A stretch of 64,000 nt of DNA from Ifrita kowaldi (GCA_013398055.1 VZRS01004060.1:124001-188000), one strand, 5' to 3'; counted from the first letter of the stretch, positions 50,831 through 62,532 are shown. Notes: generated from the sequence alone by a model not told the origin. Translations and numbers: made by a program.

Positions 50831-53506
50831 GGGAAAATGTAAGGTAAAAGTTCAGTTGACGTCTTGATGAAGCTGCTTTTGACACTGCACCCTAGAGAAT
50901 ATGACTTTCCATAGTCAAATATGAGCAAAGAATGGTTGAAGGAACCATCAGCCAGTGTTTATGCAGTTCTTTGAAGCTGGAAAATGATTCTCCATGCTTT
51001 TTCTTTTACTTTTTTTCCTCCCCAAATTCTGGCAGGCATTTAAATGGGACATTTTTACCCACAGCGGTATTTTAGCCTTTTATTTTACACAGCTAAATTG
51101 GGTATTTTGTTCCATTCTCTAAAAAATAATAATTAAAAGAATAAAAATGTCTGATTTGATTCCTAATATGCAGTGAAAGCTTAAGCTAGCTAATAATTGC
51201 TAATATACTTCTTAGAGCTTCCTCTGACTCGCAGCCAACTGCAGAGGGCAAGTCAAAACAGCCTTGGATAAATAATTAAAATATTTAAAGATGTTAGGCT
51301 TATATTTTGATCCTAATCTTTAGTTAGTATATATCTGCCCAGCTCAATGGAGCGGGTGGCACGGCAGAAACTGAAGACTGGGTCTTATTTGCAAGACTTC
51401 CCTAGGTCATAAGTGAGTAGAGTTTGTATTTATTGATATTTCTACTTCCAGTAATTTATTGGCTGATAATTTCTGACGCATTTATCTAATGGGAATAAAT
51501 GTAGATTATTATCATTTAATTTCTGTATCTTCTATAGACGTGACTTCAGGTAGTGTTGGAATAGACATAATTGTATTTTTAGACATGGGTTGGTCTCATG
51601 TAACTTTGTCTGTCTGTTAGACTAACATCCAGATCTGAGCTACGCACCCTGGGCTCCTTTTAGGATCAGTGGTGCTGAAAAGATGCTTCAAAGATTTAAA
51701 TCACCTTTCTCCTGGCAAACATCTAAATATTTAGGAGAATCTGAGCTCTAGAAGTACCTGTTTCTGCCTTCTGACTATTAAGAAGAGAATATAGCTAATT
51801 TACACATTATTGTCAATTATATTTTCTCTTAATAAAGGTGAGATGACTTTTTTGGCATTGAACAAGCTTGTCACTAAGATACACTTGGGTTTTCACAGGG
51901 CCTTTGCACAAAATGGTGTAGCTTAAAAAAAACTTCACAGTTCACCAGAACAGAGAGACAACTGATGTAAAACTCTTCTCTGCAGTAGTAAACTCCTTTG
52001 ACTACTCAACAAGCATGTCGCAATTTTCACCTCCTTCTCTTTGCTTGTCTTCTTCCAAAGTCACGTTCTTCTATGTTTAGCCAAAATTAACATAGTTTTC
52101 TCCACATTTACCAGGTATCTTGAATACTTGAGAGGATTTCCTTAGCTCTGCTATAACATAAGAATCTGTGGGGGCAGTGGTCAAGTGAGTGGGCTATGGG
52201 CCAGAGTGGGACCAGTGACAGTGTTATTCCATTATCCCATAATTATATCTTCATCGACAGGAATACAGCAGTCTGGCAATGGCCAGAAAATGGCCAGGAC
52301 TCCCTGTTTCTCCTTGCCTGCAAGTCTTGGTTGACCATTATTATTACTATCCTGGGGAGAGACACATTGGATACACGTCATAGGAGTGACCTTTTTGGTA
52401 ATCGCCACCATTTGAGTAGAAGCAGGATCAGGAAATTCAGATCTCCAGGGCTTTTAATCTTCACTCTTCCTGTACTCACAGAAAAATCCAAGTCTTACAG
52501 AGGCAACATTCAGTTTTTCCTGCAGTCCTCTGAGTGTTCGAGCTGCTTGGGCTCTGACAGCCTTAAGGGGAATGTATCAGCTGCCAAATGGAGCTGGTTT
52601 TGCTTTAGGGCTTTAGGGCTCCACATACTCCTGTTGCTTAAATTGTGGCCTACGAGGAGCATTCAGAGGAAGAATAAAAGGAGATAGGGCTGCTACATTA
52701 CTGGAAAGTTGAGATTGCCTTGAGATAGTGGGTTCTGGGGTCAGAAGACTGTTTTCTGTTTGACAATGAGCATTCTTCATCCAGCACTTTGTACCTTTGC
52801 TACATAAAAGACGGAAAATCGAAGGAGTTTAGGAATGAGGTCAACATAACAGCAACTTTAGCCAAAATACAGTGAACCTTTTGAATTAGCTATGGAGATC
52901 ACAATTATAACATTTAGGGATAGTCAAAATAAAAAGTCTGCTTTTTCTTGTGCAAACACTTCCATATCACTGTTCCCAAATACCTCAGTTCCAGTGTCTG
53001 CCTAAGCACAGGGATTGCACCATTTCTGAATGGCTCTTGTCAGAGGTTTTGAGATCCAGCAAAGCACAACTAGATCTAAATCCAACTGTGTATATTAGCT
53101 TAGCAGACCACCAAAGTTATATGAGATGGATCTAAATTAGAAAATGGAGTTGTATCTACTCCGGCATGACCTGAATTCATCTCTGCAGCAGATACAGCAT
53201 TGAGAGGGTGTAATGGGAAGATTATGCTCACATTTAACAACCTGTGAGGATAACTCTGTCCATTCTTCCTTAATAAAGATCCTCAGTGAGAACTCAGAGG
53301 CATTCAATGTCAATTTTCTCCAAGTAGAATTGCAAACACAAAAGTTCAGAAATTTTCAGAATTACAGTCTCAGGAATCTCCATTTTGTTAAAAACTCTCA
53401 AACATGGTGTTCTTTTCTTCACATCTCGGTGTCTGTGGCCTACTACATATGTATTTGCTGTCACATGGAGGATATCAGGAGTCAAATGTAGACACTGATC
53501 TCTGGA
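50831..53506. other. Unique sequence, nothing recognised
   Basis: The 163-codon forward frame 52196-52687 shows no known domain and has no supporting signals. 51150-51480 looks like a possible constrained block (see findings). Confidence 0.5.
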
Positions 53507-53588
53507 ATCATAAAATCAGAATGGATTGGGTTGGAAGGGACCTTAAAGTTCATCTGGTTCCAACCCCCTGCCACAGATAGGGACACAC
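53507..53588 (-). repeat. CR1 LINE tail, antisense
   Basis: gaatcataaaatcagaatgg, attgggttggaagggacctt, catctggttccaaccccctg. Truncated after ccacagatagggacaca. Confidence 0.92.
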
Positions 53589-55502
53589 AGAACTCTGTTT
53601 TTCTGTAGCCGCTTATATAAATACCAGCTGTCTAAGCTTCTGTTATAGTCACGCACATCTCATTAATATTTAAACCAAAGATGACCAGAAAGTGGTTCAG
53701 CTTACTCTTAAGCAAACTCTTCAGTTTGGACAACTGAATCTCTACTTCTGGACTCAAAATTTTGCACTGATGAGATTTCCACTGAGTATTGTGAAAGCTT
53801 ATAGACACCTATGAGGGGCACAACCCTCTTGTCTGAAAATTGGCATCTACTGCCATTTTAGATGAGGATAATGGCCATGAAACAGGGCCTAAGGACAGCT
53901 GGCAGCTAGAACACAGGTAGAATACCCCAACAGCGCAGAACACTGATTAAACATCTGAATCTTAGGTCTGTATTTAGGGGCAGTCAAGCTGTAGATGAGT
54001 TCCATTCCTCCCATCGTCATTTTAACCACCCAGAGAAGAGCCCCAGTGAATGTTACATAAAAAGAAAAGGCAGAAAGAAGAGGGGCAAAATTGTCTCGAG
54101 AAAAGACTGATGAAGACATAATAACTGTATTCAAACACCCAAAAATCAGATATAAAGAAGAAAAATAAAAGTATTCACTATGTGCAATGAGTATGGGAGA
54201 AATGATTCAAAACAAAAACTTCAGTAGGGACACCTCTCCAACGAAATGGATCATTGCAAAAACAGAGCACCTGGAAAGGCTGTGGTGTGTCCATGCCTGG
54301 AAGCTTTGGTGAGCAGGTAGAGGATATGGACTGAGTTTCCTCCTGAGGTCTCTTCCAGCCTTACTTGTAATGTTTTTATGACTGTATTTTTCTGTGCTGG
54401 GGAATTGGAAAATGATCTCTGTGGGTGGAAATGGACTTACCCCCATCACATAGGCCTCCTGACACCGCCAACAGAATTTTAAATGAGTAGCTAGACAGTC
54501 TGTAGCTCTTTAATAGGGCTTTGCTGCCAAGGGGCCCAACATATTTCCCATAATGAGGCAAGGGTAGGAGGAGAGAAGAGGGAAATTCCTCCATTCTTTA
54601 TATTTCCATAGTATTTTGTAATTAATTTGATGCTTTTACAGAAAATTAATTGGTTTTTGATAATGAAATAGAGAGAACTAACCAGACTCTAGCAAATTAA
54701 AAAAAAATTAAAAAATCACAGCCTAATGGGCCCCCACGTCAGACTGATAATGCTGTCTCCCTCAGGTGCTTAAGGGAAAAATAGCCCAAGAGGAGACATT
54801 GTGAAAGTCTTTGTCAATTGAAGGGTTAATCTGCCTTCCTTCCCCACTCCCCTGCTCCCTCACAACTAAAGCTAAGCAGATTAATTAAAACTTAAAAGGA
54901 TTCTGATTTAGTTACGAGTAAGAAAGTGAAGTGCTGCAACCTCATGCCTATAATTCACCATTGCAGAGTAACACTTGGACGGGCCGAGCTGTAATTACCT
55001 CATGATGTACAGTGTTCCCTGCAATTCCTCACAAAACCTCCCTTTTGGGTTTTTCCCTGCCTTACCTCCTCTTGCCTCTCAACCCTCCCTGGCTGAAGAC
55101 ATTTACAAGTGGTAAATATTAATTGGTAGGGAGATGACAGCTGTGGGTCAAGCAGGGGCTGATGGATCGGCTCTGTAAATTCAACAGGTATCTTCTCCAC
55201 TTCATCTGTCATCCCCTGGTGAAACAGAAAGCCATTCTAGAATATTTCTACTTAATATTTCATTTTTTTCTCGATATATTACCAGTGAAAAGCAGTAAGA
55301 GGAGGAAAGAAAAGAGAATCACAGTCATGAGTATCTTCCCATTCCCCACAAAATACTATGAAGTAGAGCAAGTTATTAATCTTCCACACAGAGCAGTTAA
55401 ATTCACACATTATTTACTATCGAAAATAACCAGTAATTTTCTGTTGTCAAATCTTTAAGCCACCAAGCCCACAGGTTCTAAGTACAATTGATCCTTTGTG
55501 GA
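53589..55502. other. Unique sequence, possible regulatory block at 54.7-55.0 kb
   Basis: A phrase near 54340-54385 (ctgaggtctcttccagcctt) may be a decayed CR1 tail. 54715-55010 holds gtaattacctcatg, attaattaaaac and several CpGs with no repeat homology. No gene was seen. Confidence 0.45.
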
Positions 55503-55634
55503 GATCCATCCAGGCCAGGCTGGACAGGGCATGGAGCAGCCTGGTCTAGTGGAAGGTGTCCCTGCCCATGGCAGTGGATTGGAATCTTCAAGGTCTATTC
55601 CAACCCAAACTATTCTGTGATTCCAGGATTCTAT
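55503..55634 (+). repeat. CR1 LINE 3' end, sense
   Basis: gatccatccaggccaggctg, gacagggcatggagcagcct, tctagtggaaggtgtccctg, caacccaaactattctgtga, ending ttccaggattcta. Confidence 0.93.
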
Positions 55635-55764
55635 GGGAACTGGTAAAAATACTATGCAACTATTTGGATGTCCTTAAAAATATGAGAATGAAAATACCTG
55701 TGTGTTATGAGTTAGTTATTTGCATAGAAGTGATTTTCCATCTGCGAAGCTGTTCCACACCTAC

Positions 55765-55982
55765 ACATCTTGTAAATCCTTCCAGGGATGGTGACTCCAC
55801 CGCTTTCCTGGGCAGCCTGTTCCAAAGCCTGGCTGCCCCTTCAGTGAAGGAATTTCACTTAATAGCCAATCTAAACCTCACCTGGTGCAACTTGAGGCAT
55901 TTTCCTCTTGTCCTATCGTTTGTTACCTGGGAGAAGAGATTGACCCCCACAGGGTTCCAACCTCCTTTCAGGGAGTAGTAGA
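55765..55982 (-). repeat. CR1 LINE internal 3' fragment, antisense
   Basis: gtaaatccttccagggatgg, tgactccaccgctttcctgg, gcagcctgttccaaagcctg, gtgcaacttgaggcattttc and cctatcgtttgttacctggg. Lacks the octamer tail. It lies 130 bp from a sense CR1, so the two form a head-opposed pair from separate insertions. Confidence 0.92.
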
Positions 55983-56129
55983 TGAAGACATCCATGAAAT
56001 TAACTGGACAGATCTGTCCCTACAGTGGGATGGAAATGCTGCACTTCCATTTTGAGAAGGTAGAAGTTTGATAGGGAGACGATGTTGAAGATAACCATCT
56101 AGACACCTTGAGGTGTCTTTATTTCACAT

Positions 56130-56265
56130 AAAATCACAGAATATCCTGAGCTGGAAGGGACACAAGGATCATAAAGCCCAACTCCTGACGCTGCACAGGA
56201 CACCCCAAGAATCCCATTATGTGCCTGAGATCATTGTCCAAATGCTTCTCGAACTCTGTCATCTG
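56130..56265 (-). repeat. CR1 LINE tail, antisense, 'ggatcat...caactcctg' subfamily
   Basis: aaaatcacagaatatcctga, gctggaagggacacaaggat, ccaactcctgacgctgcaca, ggacaccccaagaatcccat, cattgtccaaatgcttctcg. Confidence 0.92.
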
Positions 56266-57644
56266 TGTTTTACTTTAGTGGTGAAAACATTCACTGAGGA
56301 TGTATCAGCACTGTATTAAAACCACAAAAAGCAGGAAGGGTAAACAAATTAAAAAATATAAATAAATCAGGCCAGCTGGGCTCCTGATACCTTTTTGACT
56401 ATCAGGGAGAATTAGGCATTTGTCTGTAAATCTCTCAAAGCACTCGGTTCACATTACAGTGCCATTTGATATGCAGAGACTCACAAGCAATGATCCAGAG
56501 GTGGTAACATCCCCCAGAAGTCCCGAGTTAGATCTAGCTGGCCCCTGCAGATGTTCAAGATACCTTTGGCTTCTCAAATTACACTTGGTGTATCCATGAG
56601 ACACCTGAACCGAGCCTCCAGCATTTGTCAGTGACCAAAAGACCTTTGTAAATCAACTCAGGCTGCATAATTCAAGTATGAAGGGATGGGCTGGAGCAGC
56701 AAATTCCCTTACTGACATTTTAAGATGGATTCAGAGGTTTTGACTCATGTCATGAGTTCAATTTTCAATGATAAATTAAAAAGAAAAAGCTTTTCAACAA
56801 AGGATTTTTTAGGATGAATCAGGAGACAATGAAACTAGAAAATACACACAGATTTTTCAAACCTTGTGTCTGGGATCATGTATAGGTTGTCTGTATGAGA
56901 ACAGAGATGTATAAATTCTTGGTGTATTTTATACTGCAGGTCTATAGATTTTTTTTTAGGCAGCCTTAATTGTTATTACTATACACCATTTCCCATGTGC
57001 TGGTGGTGGGTCCAAAATTCACTGTTTATGAGACCAATAATTTATTTTCCCTTTCTAATTATTTGTAAAGTAGATTCGTTGTTGGGTTTAATCTGTTTAT
57101 CTTCAAACTTTTCTCCCTAGAGAAATCTTGTGATTTCTAGATTTCTTTATAGAGTTTCCAACACTGGTATACTAGAGTTTCTATTTAGATCTCTGAACAA
57201 TAGCAAAAAGGAAAACCAAAAAATCTGGTACATATGTTCAGCTTTTATAGTATAATTTCTGCCAATTGCAAGGGAATCATTCCCACATTTAAAGTTGACT
57301 CTGCATAAATTTTGGAAAATGCATCTGGTTTGGTACTCTTACAAAAATTGGGAGTACTTTTTGCAGCAGTTTACAGGGCTGTGAACTCTGTCAAGGAATG
57401 GCCCTGCTGTCAAGACAGTGTCTTTTGCCAATATCATAAATGTTACTTAGATTTGATTGATTTATGTATTATTGAGAGATTTATTTCCTGGCAGAGTTCA
57501 AGAAGTCAGTAATGTCATCAGGGTGCAACTGCTTATAACTGGACAGTTTTTCTTCAGTTCAAACCTAAGGTTAACAAAGTTAATTTTAATTATTTTTTTA
57601 AACCATGGATATTTTTATGTCCCTGAAATCTCATAAATGGCACA
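56266..57644. other. Unique sequence, nothing recognised
   Basis: AT-rich, with no repeat tail or frame above about 66 codons. Confidence 0.5.
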
Positions 57645-57779
57645 TTTTTTTGTTTTGTTTTCTTGTTGGTTTTTTTTTGTTGAGTGGTTTTTTGTTGTTT
57701 TTTTTTTGTTTGGTTGTTTTTTTTTTTTTTTTTTTTTTNNNNNNNNNNNNNNNNNNNNNNGTTTTTTTTTTTTTTGTTT
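57645..57779 (+). repeat. Poly-T/TTTG low-complexity tract around a 22-N gap
   Basis: A run of T interrupted by single G bases, with Ns at 57739-57760. Homopolymer length here is unreliable, and the apparent Phe-rich frame through it is an artefact. Confidence 0.9.
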
Positions 57780-57849
57780 AAGGGTTTATAACAAGTGCAT
57801 AGTGGTGGTTCACATCACAGTGGATATACAACATTTATTTTGTTTTTGG

Positions 57850-58420
57850 GGATTATGTCATGAAGAACATTGCCAGAAGGTCAAGGAAGGGGGTCCTGCT
57901 CCTTGCTCATTCCTGTTGAGGCACATCTGGAGTGCTGTGTCCAGTTCTGGGCTCCTCAGGACAAGAGAGACATGGAGTGAAGTGGGTCTAGTGCTAGTGA
58001 CAAAGATAATGGAGGGACTGGAGCGTCTCCCTGAGGAAAGGCTGAGGGAGCTGGGGCTGTTCAGCCTCGAGAGGAGACACAGCTGAGAGGGGCCCTCAGC
58101 CCTGGGTGTCCCTGTCTGCAGGGAGGGCTCAGGGCAGGGCCCAGGCTCTGCTCCGGGGGCCCAGCAATGGCACCAGAGGAATGGGCAGGAACTGACCCCA
58201 GGAAGTTCCACCTGGACATGAGGCAGAACTTCTGTCCTGTGCAGTGACCAAGCTCTGAACAGATTGCCCAGAGAGGGTGTGGAGTCTCCCTCACTGGAGA
58301 TATTCCAGAACTGTCAGGACACAATCCTGTGCCCTGTGCTCTGGGATGACCCTGCTTGAGGTGGGACCAGATGAGCCACTGTGGTCCCTTCCAACCTTAC
58401 ATAACCTGGGATTCTGTGAT
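57850..58420 (+). repeat. CR1 LINE, about 570 bp of the 3' end, sense
   Basis: The longest young CR1 3' end here. It includes gtgctgtgtccagttctggg, ctgaggaaaggctgagggag, ctggggctgttcagcctcga, ctccgggggcccagcaatgg, ggaagttccacctggacatg, and the tail ccttccaaccttacataacc. The same subfamily lies inverted at 37588-38060. Overlapping frames of 66-117 codons on both strands are CR1-derived. Confidence 0.95.
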
Positions 58421-58819
58421 AGGACACAACTGAAAGACTTTCCAACAGAACCAGCACTAGTGGCTGCAGTTGCAAGTTCTGACAGGAAAGAGCTTCGCAA
58501 ATTATCATGAGCATGTGATGTGTTCCTCATCATGTGGCCCTCTATAGCGCTGCAAAAAGGATGAACCCATGGGGGTCTGTGCTAGAACTGCAGCGCCACA
58601 TGAAATCATAGGATATGTTTGTAATTAAAACACCATTTCCTCTTTCTCTAGGGCTAATATTTTTAGACTAATTCTCAACTGGTTTGTAAAAGACGATGTA
58701 TTCAGTAAGACCACAGACTATAGAGACAGATTTTTGGTCTCCAGCGCTGGCCAGTTCTGACTGCTTGTTAGGAAGGAGCATAAAAAGGAAAACATGCATT
58801 GATGTTCCCACATTTGAGC

Positions 58820-59290
58820 TTTCCAGCCTTCTGCAGTCTGTGGCTGTGCAATTTCCTGACCTGGGGGTTATTCCTTTGTCTCTCGTAGTCTATGAAGGGT
58901 TTTCCTTCCATGTTTGTATCTAATTGCTTTTTGAACCCATGAAAACTTATGACATTCGCAACATCCCAACATCCCGTGGCAATGAGTTTCATGGTTTAAT
59001 TTTGTGCTGTGTGAAAAAATACTTTCCTTTAATTATTGTGAGCCCACCTTCAGATGACTTTATTTGATACCTACTAGATTTTGTATTACAAGGAATAGCA
59101 AATAATTGTTCTTTCTTTGCCTCCTACATGATTGTCACGATTTCATAGACTTCTGTCCCTTCCCAAAACAATTAGTCTCTCCAGGCTGTAGATATTTATT
59201 TCTGTTTATCTCCCTTTACAAGGAACCTATTTCATACCTCTAAGCATCTTTGTTGTCCTTTCCTTATTTTACCAATTTTTCTGTATTTAT
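58820..59290 (-). repeat. Ancient L3-like CR1 relic, antisense
   Basis: The block order catcccgtggcaatgagttt, ctgtgtgaaaaaatactttc, ttgatacctactagattttg, gatttcatagacttctgtcc, tctccaggctgtagat and aagcatctttgttgtccttt matches the antisense 3' region of the old amniote CR1/L3 lineage, familiar from turtles and reptiles. It is far more diverged than the tails elsewhere in the window, so it probably predates modern birds. Confidence 0.8.
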
Positions 59291-60079
59291 ATGAGTTGTA
59301 CCTTATACGGTTATTTACACCTGTTAAAAGTGATAACATCATTTTTTCATGCTAATACAGGAGAATTTTACACCCATTTTCGACTACAAATGTGTGAGAC
59401 AGCAGCAAGTTTGGTTCTCCACAATCAATAAATATTAAGCAGTTTCAACTTAAAGAAAAAATCTATTCTGACTTGTGATGAATTCTGAGTTCCATATTTT
59501 TTTAAAAAGAGAAATATTTATTTAATATTTGTTTTGATTATTCCATCTGATGTTCCTCAATCTGGTGGAGGAAAAACAATATGTTCTGCTAATGACTATG
59601 TTTTTAATGTCTGATGAATTTTCTTCTGTGAGAGTAGGACACAGCTCTTTCAAACTCAGCAGCTGAATAGATCTATATGCCCTCAGGCAGAATGTTGCCA
59701 GGATAATGACACAGCTAATGTAATTAATTAACCCTTTTGAAGTCTTAATGTTTCAAAATTTCAGGTAATGGTATTTAGGTAGCCATTTTATTTTATTTTA
59801 TTTTATTTTATTTGGACTTATGTAAGATTGCAATTTGATACCTAAGCAAAAAAGCCCTCCCCCAAAAGGAAGAGGAAAGAAAGAAAAATAAAGCCTGGTC
59901 ACTCTGAATGAAAAAAATCAGGATATATTAAGAAAGCAGAAAGTCTGTGAGCTATATAATTTTTAAAATTTCTTTTGTCACATCATATGCTAGCCATAAA
60001 AGAAATCTCCAATGCAAATGTTTTGTGCTGTAAAAATAATAATAATAATAAAAAAACCCATTGTTTTGGATGTGAAGCT
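59291..60079. other. Unique sequence with simple repeats
   Basis: (TTTTA)n at about 59785-59813 and a short (AAT)n at about 60031-60050. Nothing else was recognised. Confidence 0.6.
59785..59813 (+). repeat. (TTTTA)n microsatellite
   Basis: About five to six TTTTA units without interruption. Confidence 0.9.
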
Positions 60080-60215
60080 TGAAACACGGGTTCAAAACCT
60101 CGATGTGCTATGGATTGCAAATCACAATGTGACCTTGGCTGCAACACTTAATTGCTGTGTGCTTCATTCTGTGATCTTTAAAAAAAGGGGACAATATCAT
60201 TTCCTTATCCCTGGT
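60080..60215 (+). repeat. MIR-like ancient SINE, sense
   Basis: acacgggttcaaaacctcga resembles the tRNA-derived B-box part. It is followed by aatgtgaccttggctgcaac, acttaattgctgtgtgcttc and gggacaatatcatttcctta, which parallel the MIR core 'tgtgaccttgggcaagtcacttaacctctctgtgcctcagtttcc' and 'ggggataataat'. The block order is right and the divergence heavy, as expected for an amniote-age element. Confidence 0.65.
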
Positions 60216-61216
60216 TTTTATCTGGCTCATTTATTCACACTGCAAATAGGGCAGGATCAGGTCTTTTTTTTAATGGTAAGAACCACCTTTCATGCAGGGA
60301 AGTTCTGAACTCAATACAAACCTTTTTTTACTGAGCCCTGTGGATGACACTCAGTGTTGATAAATATGTTTGAGCAACTAAGTAATTTGAAGTGCATTTT
60401 AATTCTGTTCAAGTCAGATGAGTGAAATCCTGGTTTGATTTATATCAGTGAAAATCTGGAATAATTTTGTTGAGCTCTCAGGGGTCTTTCTCATTTACAT
60501 TGAGGTGACAAAAACTTGCATTAATTGCTTTTATTTTTATCTTGGAACTGAAATTAAAGCATGTCTGTTACTTTTAGATTATATTTGGTGTCTTTTCTAA
60601 TCCGTGGAAAAGCAGTTTTATGTTGTTGCTGAAGATGTCCTTCTCCATCAAACAATCCAACGAATGCAGAGTCACTGTATAAATGAAAAATCTTTTTGAG
60701 AGCTACATCTCTTTCTGTGCATTTTTCTGTTCTTTTAACAAGTATTTCACTTTGGACACTACATATGTTTAAACTTGTGATTATTCAGGTCCTGAACATT
60801 AAGAAATCTCTGTGAAGTCTCCTGCTATGCTCAAAGCTTTCCCATTTCTGTAATAATGCCTTTTGTAAATGCAGCAGCAGAACTGGCAGCATAACTGGGA
60901 AAGATACATGCTTTAGCTCTCCTTTAATTTTACAGTTTTGAAATTATGTCTACTTCACCAAAATAGGATTGTATTTTTAAAAAGCTTAATTAAAATATCA
61001 AAAACGTCAAATTTATTGCAATAATGTTAAGGTGTAGGATTTGAACTTTTTTTCTGTATAAAATTAAGAGAAAGTCAGACAAGACACTTCATAATAAAGA
61101 TCAGTTAAATTATAGGTTTAAAATTATTCAGAATTGATGTTTTCATTTCAGTTTATTTTGCTAAAAAAATAAATTAAAAAAATAAATAAAATCAGAATGT
61201 TGGAAGAAAACATTGT
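60216..61216. other. Unique sequence, possible ancient amniote repeat at 60.4 kb
   Basis: 60405-60505 reads gagtgaaatcctggtttgat, atatcagtgaaaatctggaa and ctcatttacattgaggtga, like a common old amniote element with 'gatcctggttttacactaatctaaatctggaataactcc'. Confidence in that assignment is low. Confidence 0.4.
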
Positions 61217-61392
61217 CATAGAATCCTAGAATCCTAGATAGGTTTGGGTTGGAAGGGACCTTGAGTCTCATCCCATTCCACTCGCCCCCTCAGCCATGGG
61301 CAGGGACACCTTCCACTATCCCAGGTTGCTCCAAGCCCTGTCCAACTTGGCCTTGGACACTTCCAGGGGTGGGGCAGCCACAGCCTCTCTGT
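61217..61392 (-). repeat. CR1 LINE 3' end, antisense
   Basis: catagaatcctagaatccta, gtttgggttggaagggacct, ccatgggcagggacaccttc, ccttggacacttccaggggt, then ctctctgtggtattttcc. Confidence 0.94.
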
Positions 61393-62348
61393 GGTATTTT
61401 CCAGAGTTATTTGTATTCCCAAGGCTCCAAGTGAGCTCTGGAACCTTTCAAGACACAGATGGTTCAAACACACGGTCAGACACAACAAAGGAATGATGTC
61501 GTCCAGAGCCAGCACTGCAGCACACTCAGGTGATGACAAAATGAAGTGGAATTCCTGTGGTACTGGCAAGAAGGACTGTCCTTGCTCCTCGGCATCCCCA
61601 CCTTGACTCCAGACCCTTCTCGAGACTGGATGATGAATTAAACTCCAGCCTGTTTTACCTGTTCACCCCTAGTTGTGCAAGATTTAAGTGTTCAGGCCAA
61701 TGGAAGGAAGGTGGTTGTTGTAAGAGAATCATTCTGCATTTTGCACACCCGGATGTTTTCTTTCCCATTTTTCATCCCTGATGATATTTGGGCCTGTTGC
61801 TCTCTCCTGTCGAGGAACATTTGGTCCACTGTGGAGGATGTGTATGGTGATATGACAATATTTCGTACATTTTTTAGAATTGCACATATTTATTCTCCAT
61901 CACAGGAGGATGTTCCATCCTAACCCAACGTATCTCTGCACACATCAAGCCCTGCCTTTGTCAGCCCTTGCAAAGAACAACCCAGAGCAGTGGGGAAGTG
62001 CCGTGTTCTACAAGGTTGCCTGTGGTTCCAGGAATCATATCCCAGATGAGCATCAGAGCAGCTGATTTTTAAGCTATATTGAGGGAAAGGCTGACATAAC
62101 AGCCAGGTACACCAGCTTTACACTAGCTGAAAGGTTCTGTGTGCCAAGGCAGCACAAAGATCCAGTCCTTTGGCTGATGCTTGGAGCGTTTTGGAAAGAA
62201 TCCTATTTATATGGCTCCTTTTTTTTTTTTCCTGGGAATGAGCATTCCAGTGAGTGCGTGTTCAATAGTATGCACATGCTTTAGTAGCCCAGAATGCCGG
62301 CACTAATCTCTTTTCGATCCTGGTGGCAATATCAGAGCATTAACAGAG

Positions 62349-62437
62349 GCTTTTTAATTATGGGTTTTTAAACAGTCATACTTAAAAAAAAAAAAAAAAA
62401 AAAGAAAATATGCAAAAAAATTTTCCCCAAATTTTAT
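62349..62437 (+). repeat. Gap-flanking repeat, copy 1
   Basis: gctttttaattatgggtttt, a long A run, then aaaatatgcaaaaaaatttt and ccccaaattttat. The same order recurs at 62442-62532 with scattered differences. Confidence 0.85.
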
Positions 62438-62441
62438 NNNN
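62438..62441. other. Assembly gap, four Ns
   Basis: Sits between two versions of one sequence that both contain a poly-A run. This points to unresolved, error-bearing contig ends. Confidence 0.9.
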
Positions 62442-62532
62442 AAGCGTTTTTAATATTGGGTTTTTAAAAAGTAAAACTTAAAAAAAAAAAAAAAAAAAGG
62501 AGATATGCAATATAATCTTGCCCAAATGTTAT
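62442..62532 (+). repeat. Gap-flanking repeat, copy 2
   Basis: aagcgtttttaatattgggt, an A run of similar length, then ggagatatgcaatataatct and tgcccaaatgttat. This probably represents the same genomic bases as copy 1. Confidence 0.85.

Noticed and set aside
52196..52687. 163-codon forward open frame
   Set aside because: No family resemblance, with a composition like translated non-coding DNA. No supporting signals.
54290..54385. Possible decayed sense CR1 tail
   Set aside because: Only ctgaggtctcttccagcctt and a weak ending resemble CR1. Not enough ordered blocks to call.
57637..58086. 149-codon frame with a Phe-rich start
   Set aside because: Runs through poly-T and the N gap and then into CR1. 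Artefact.
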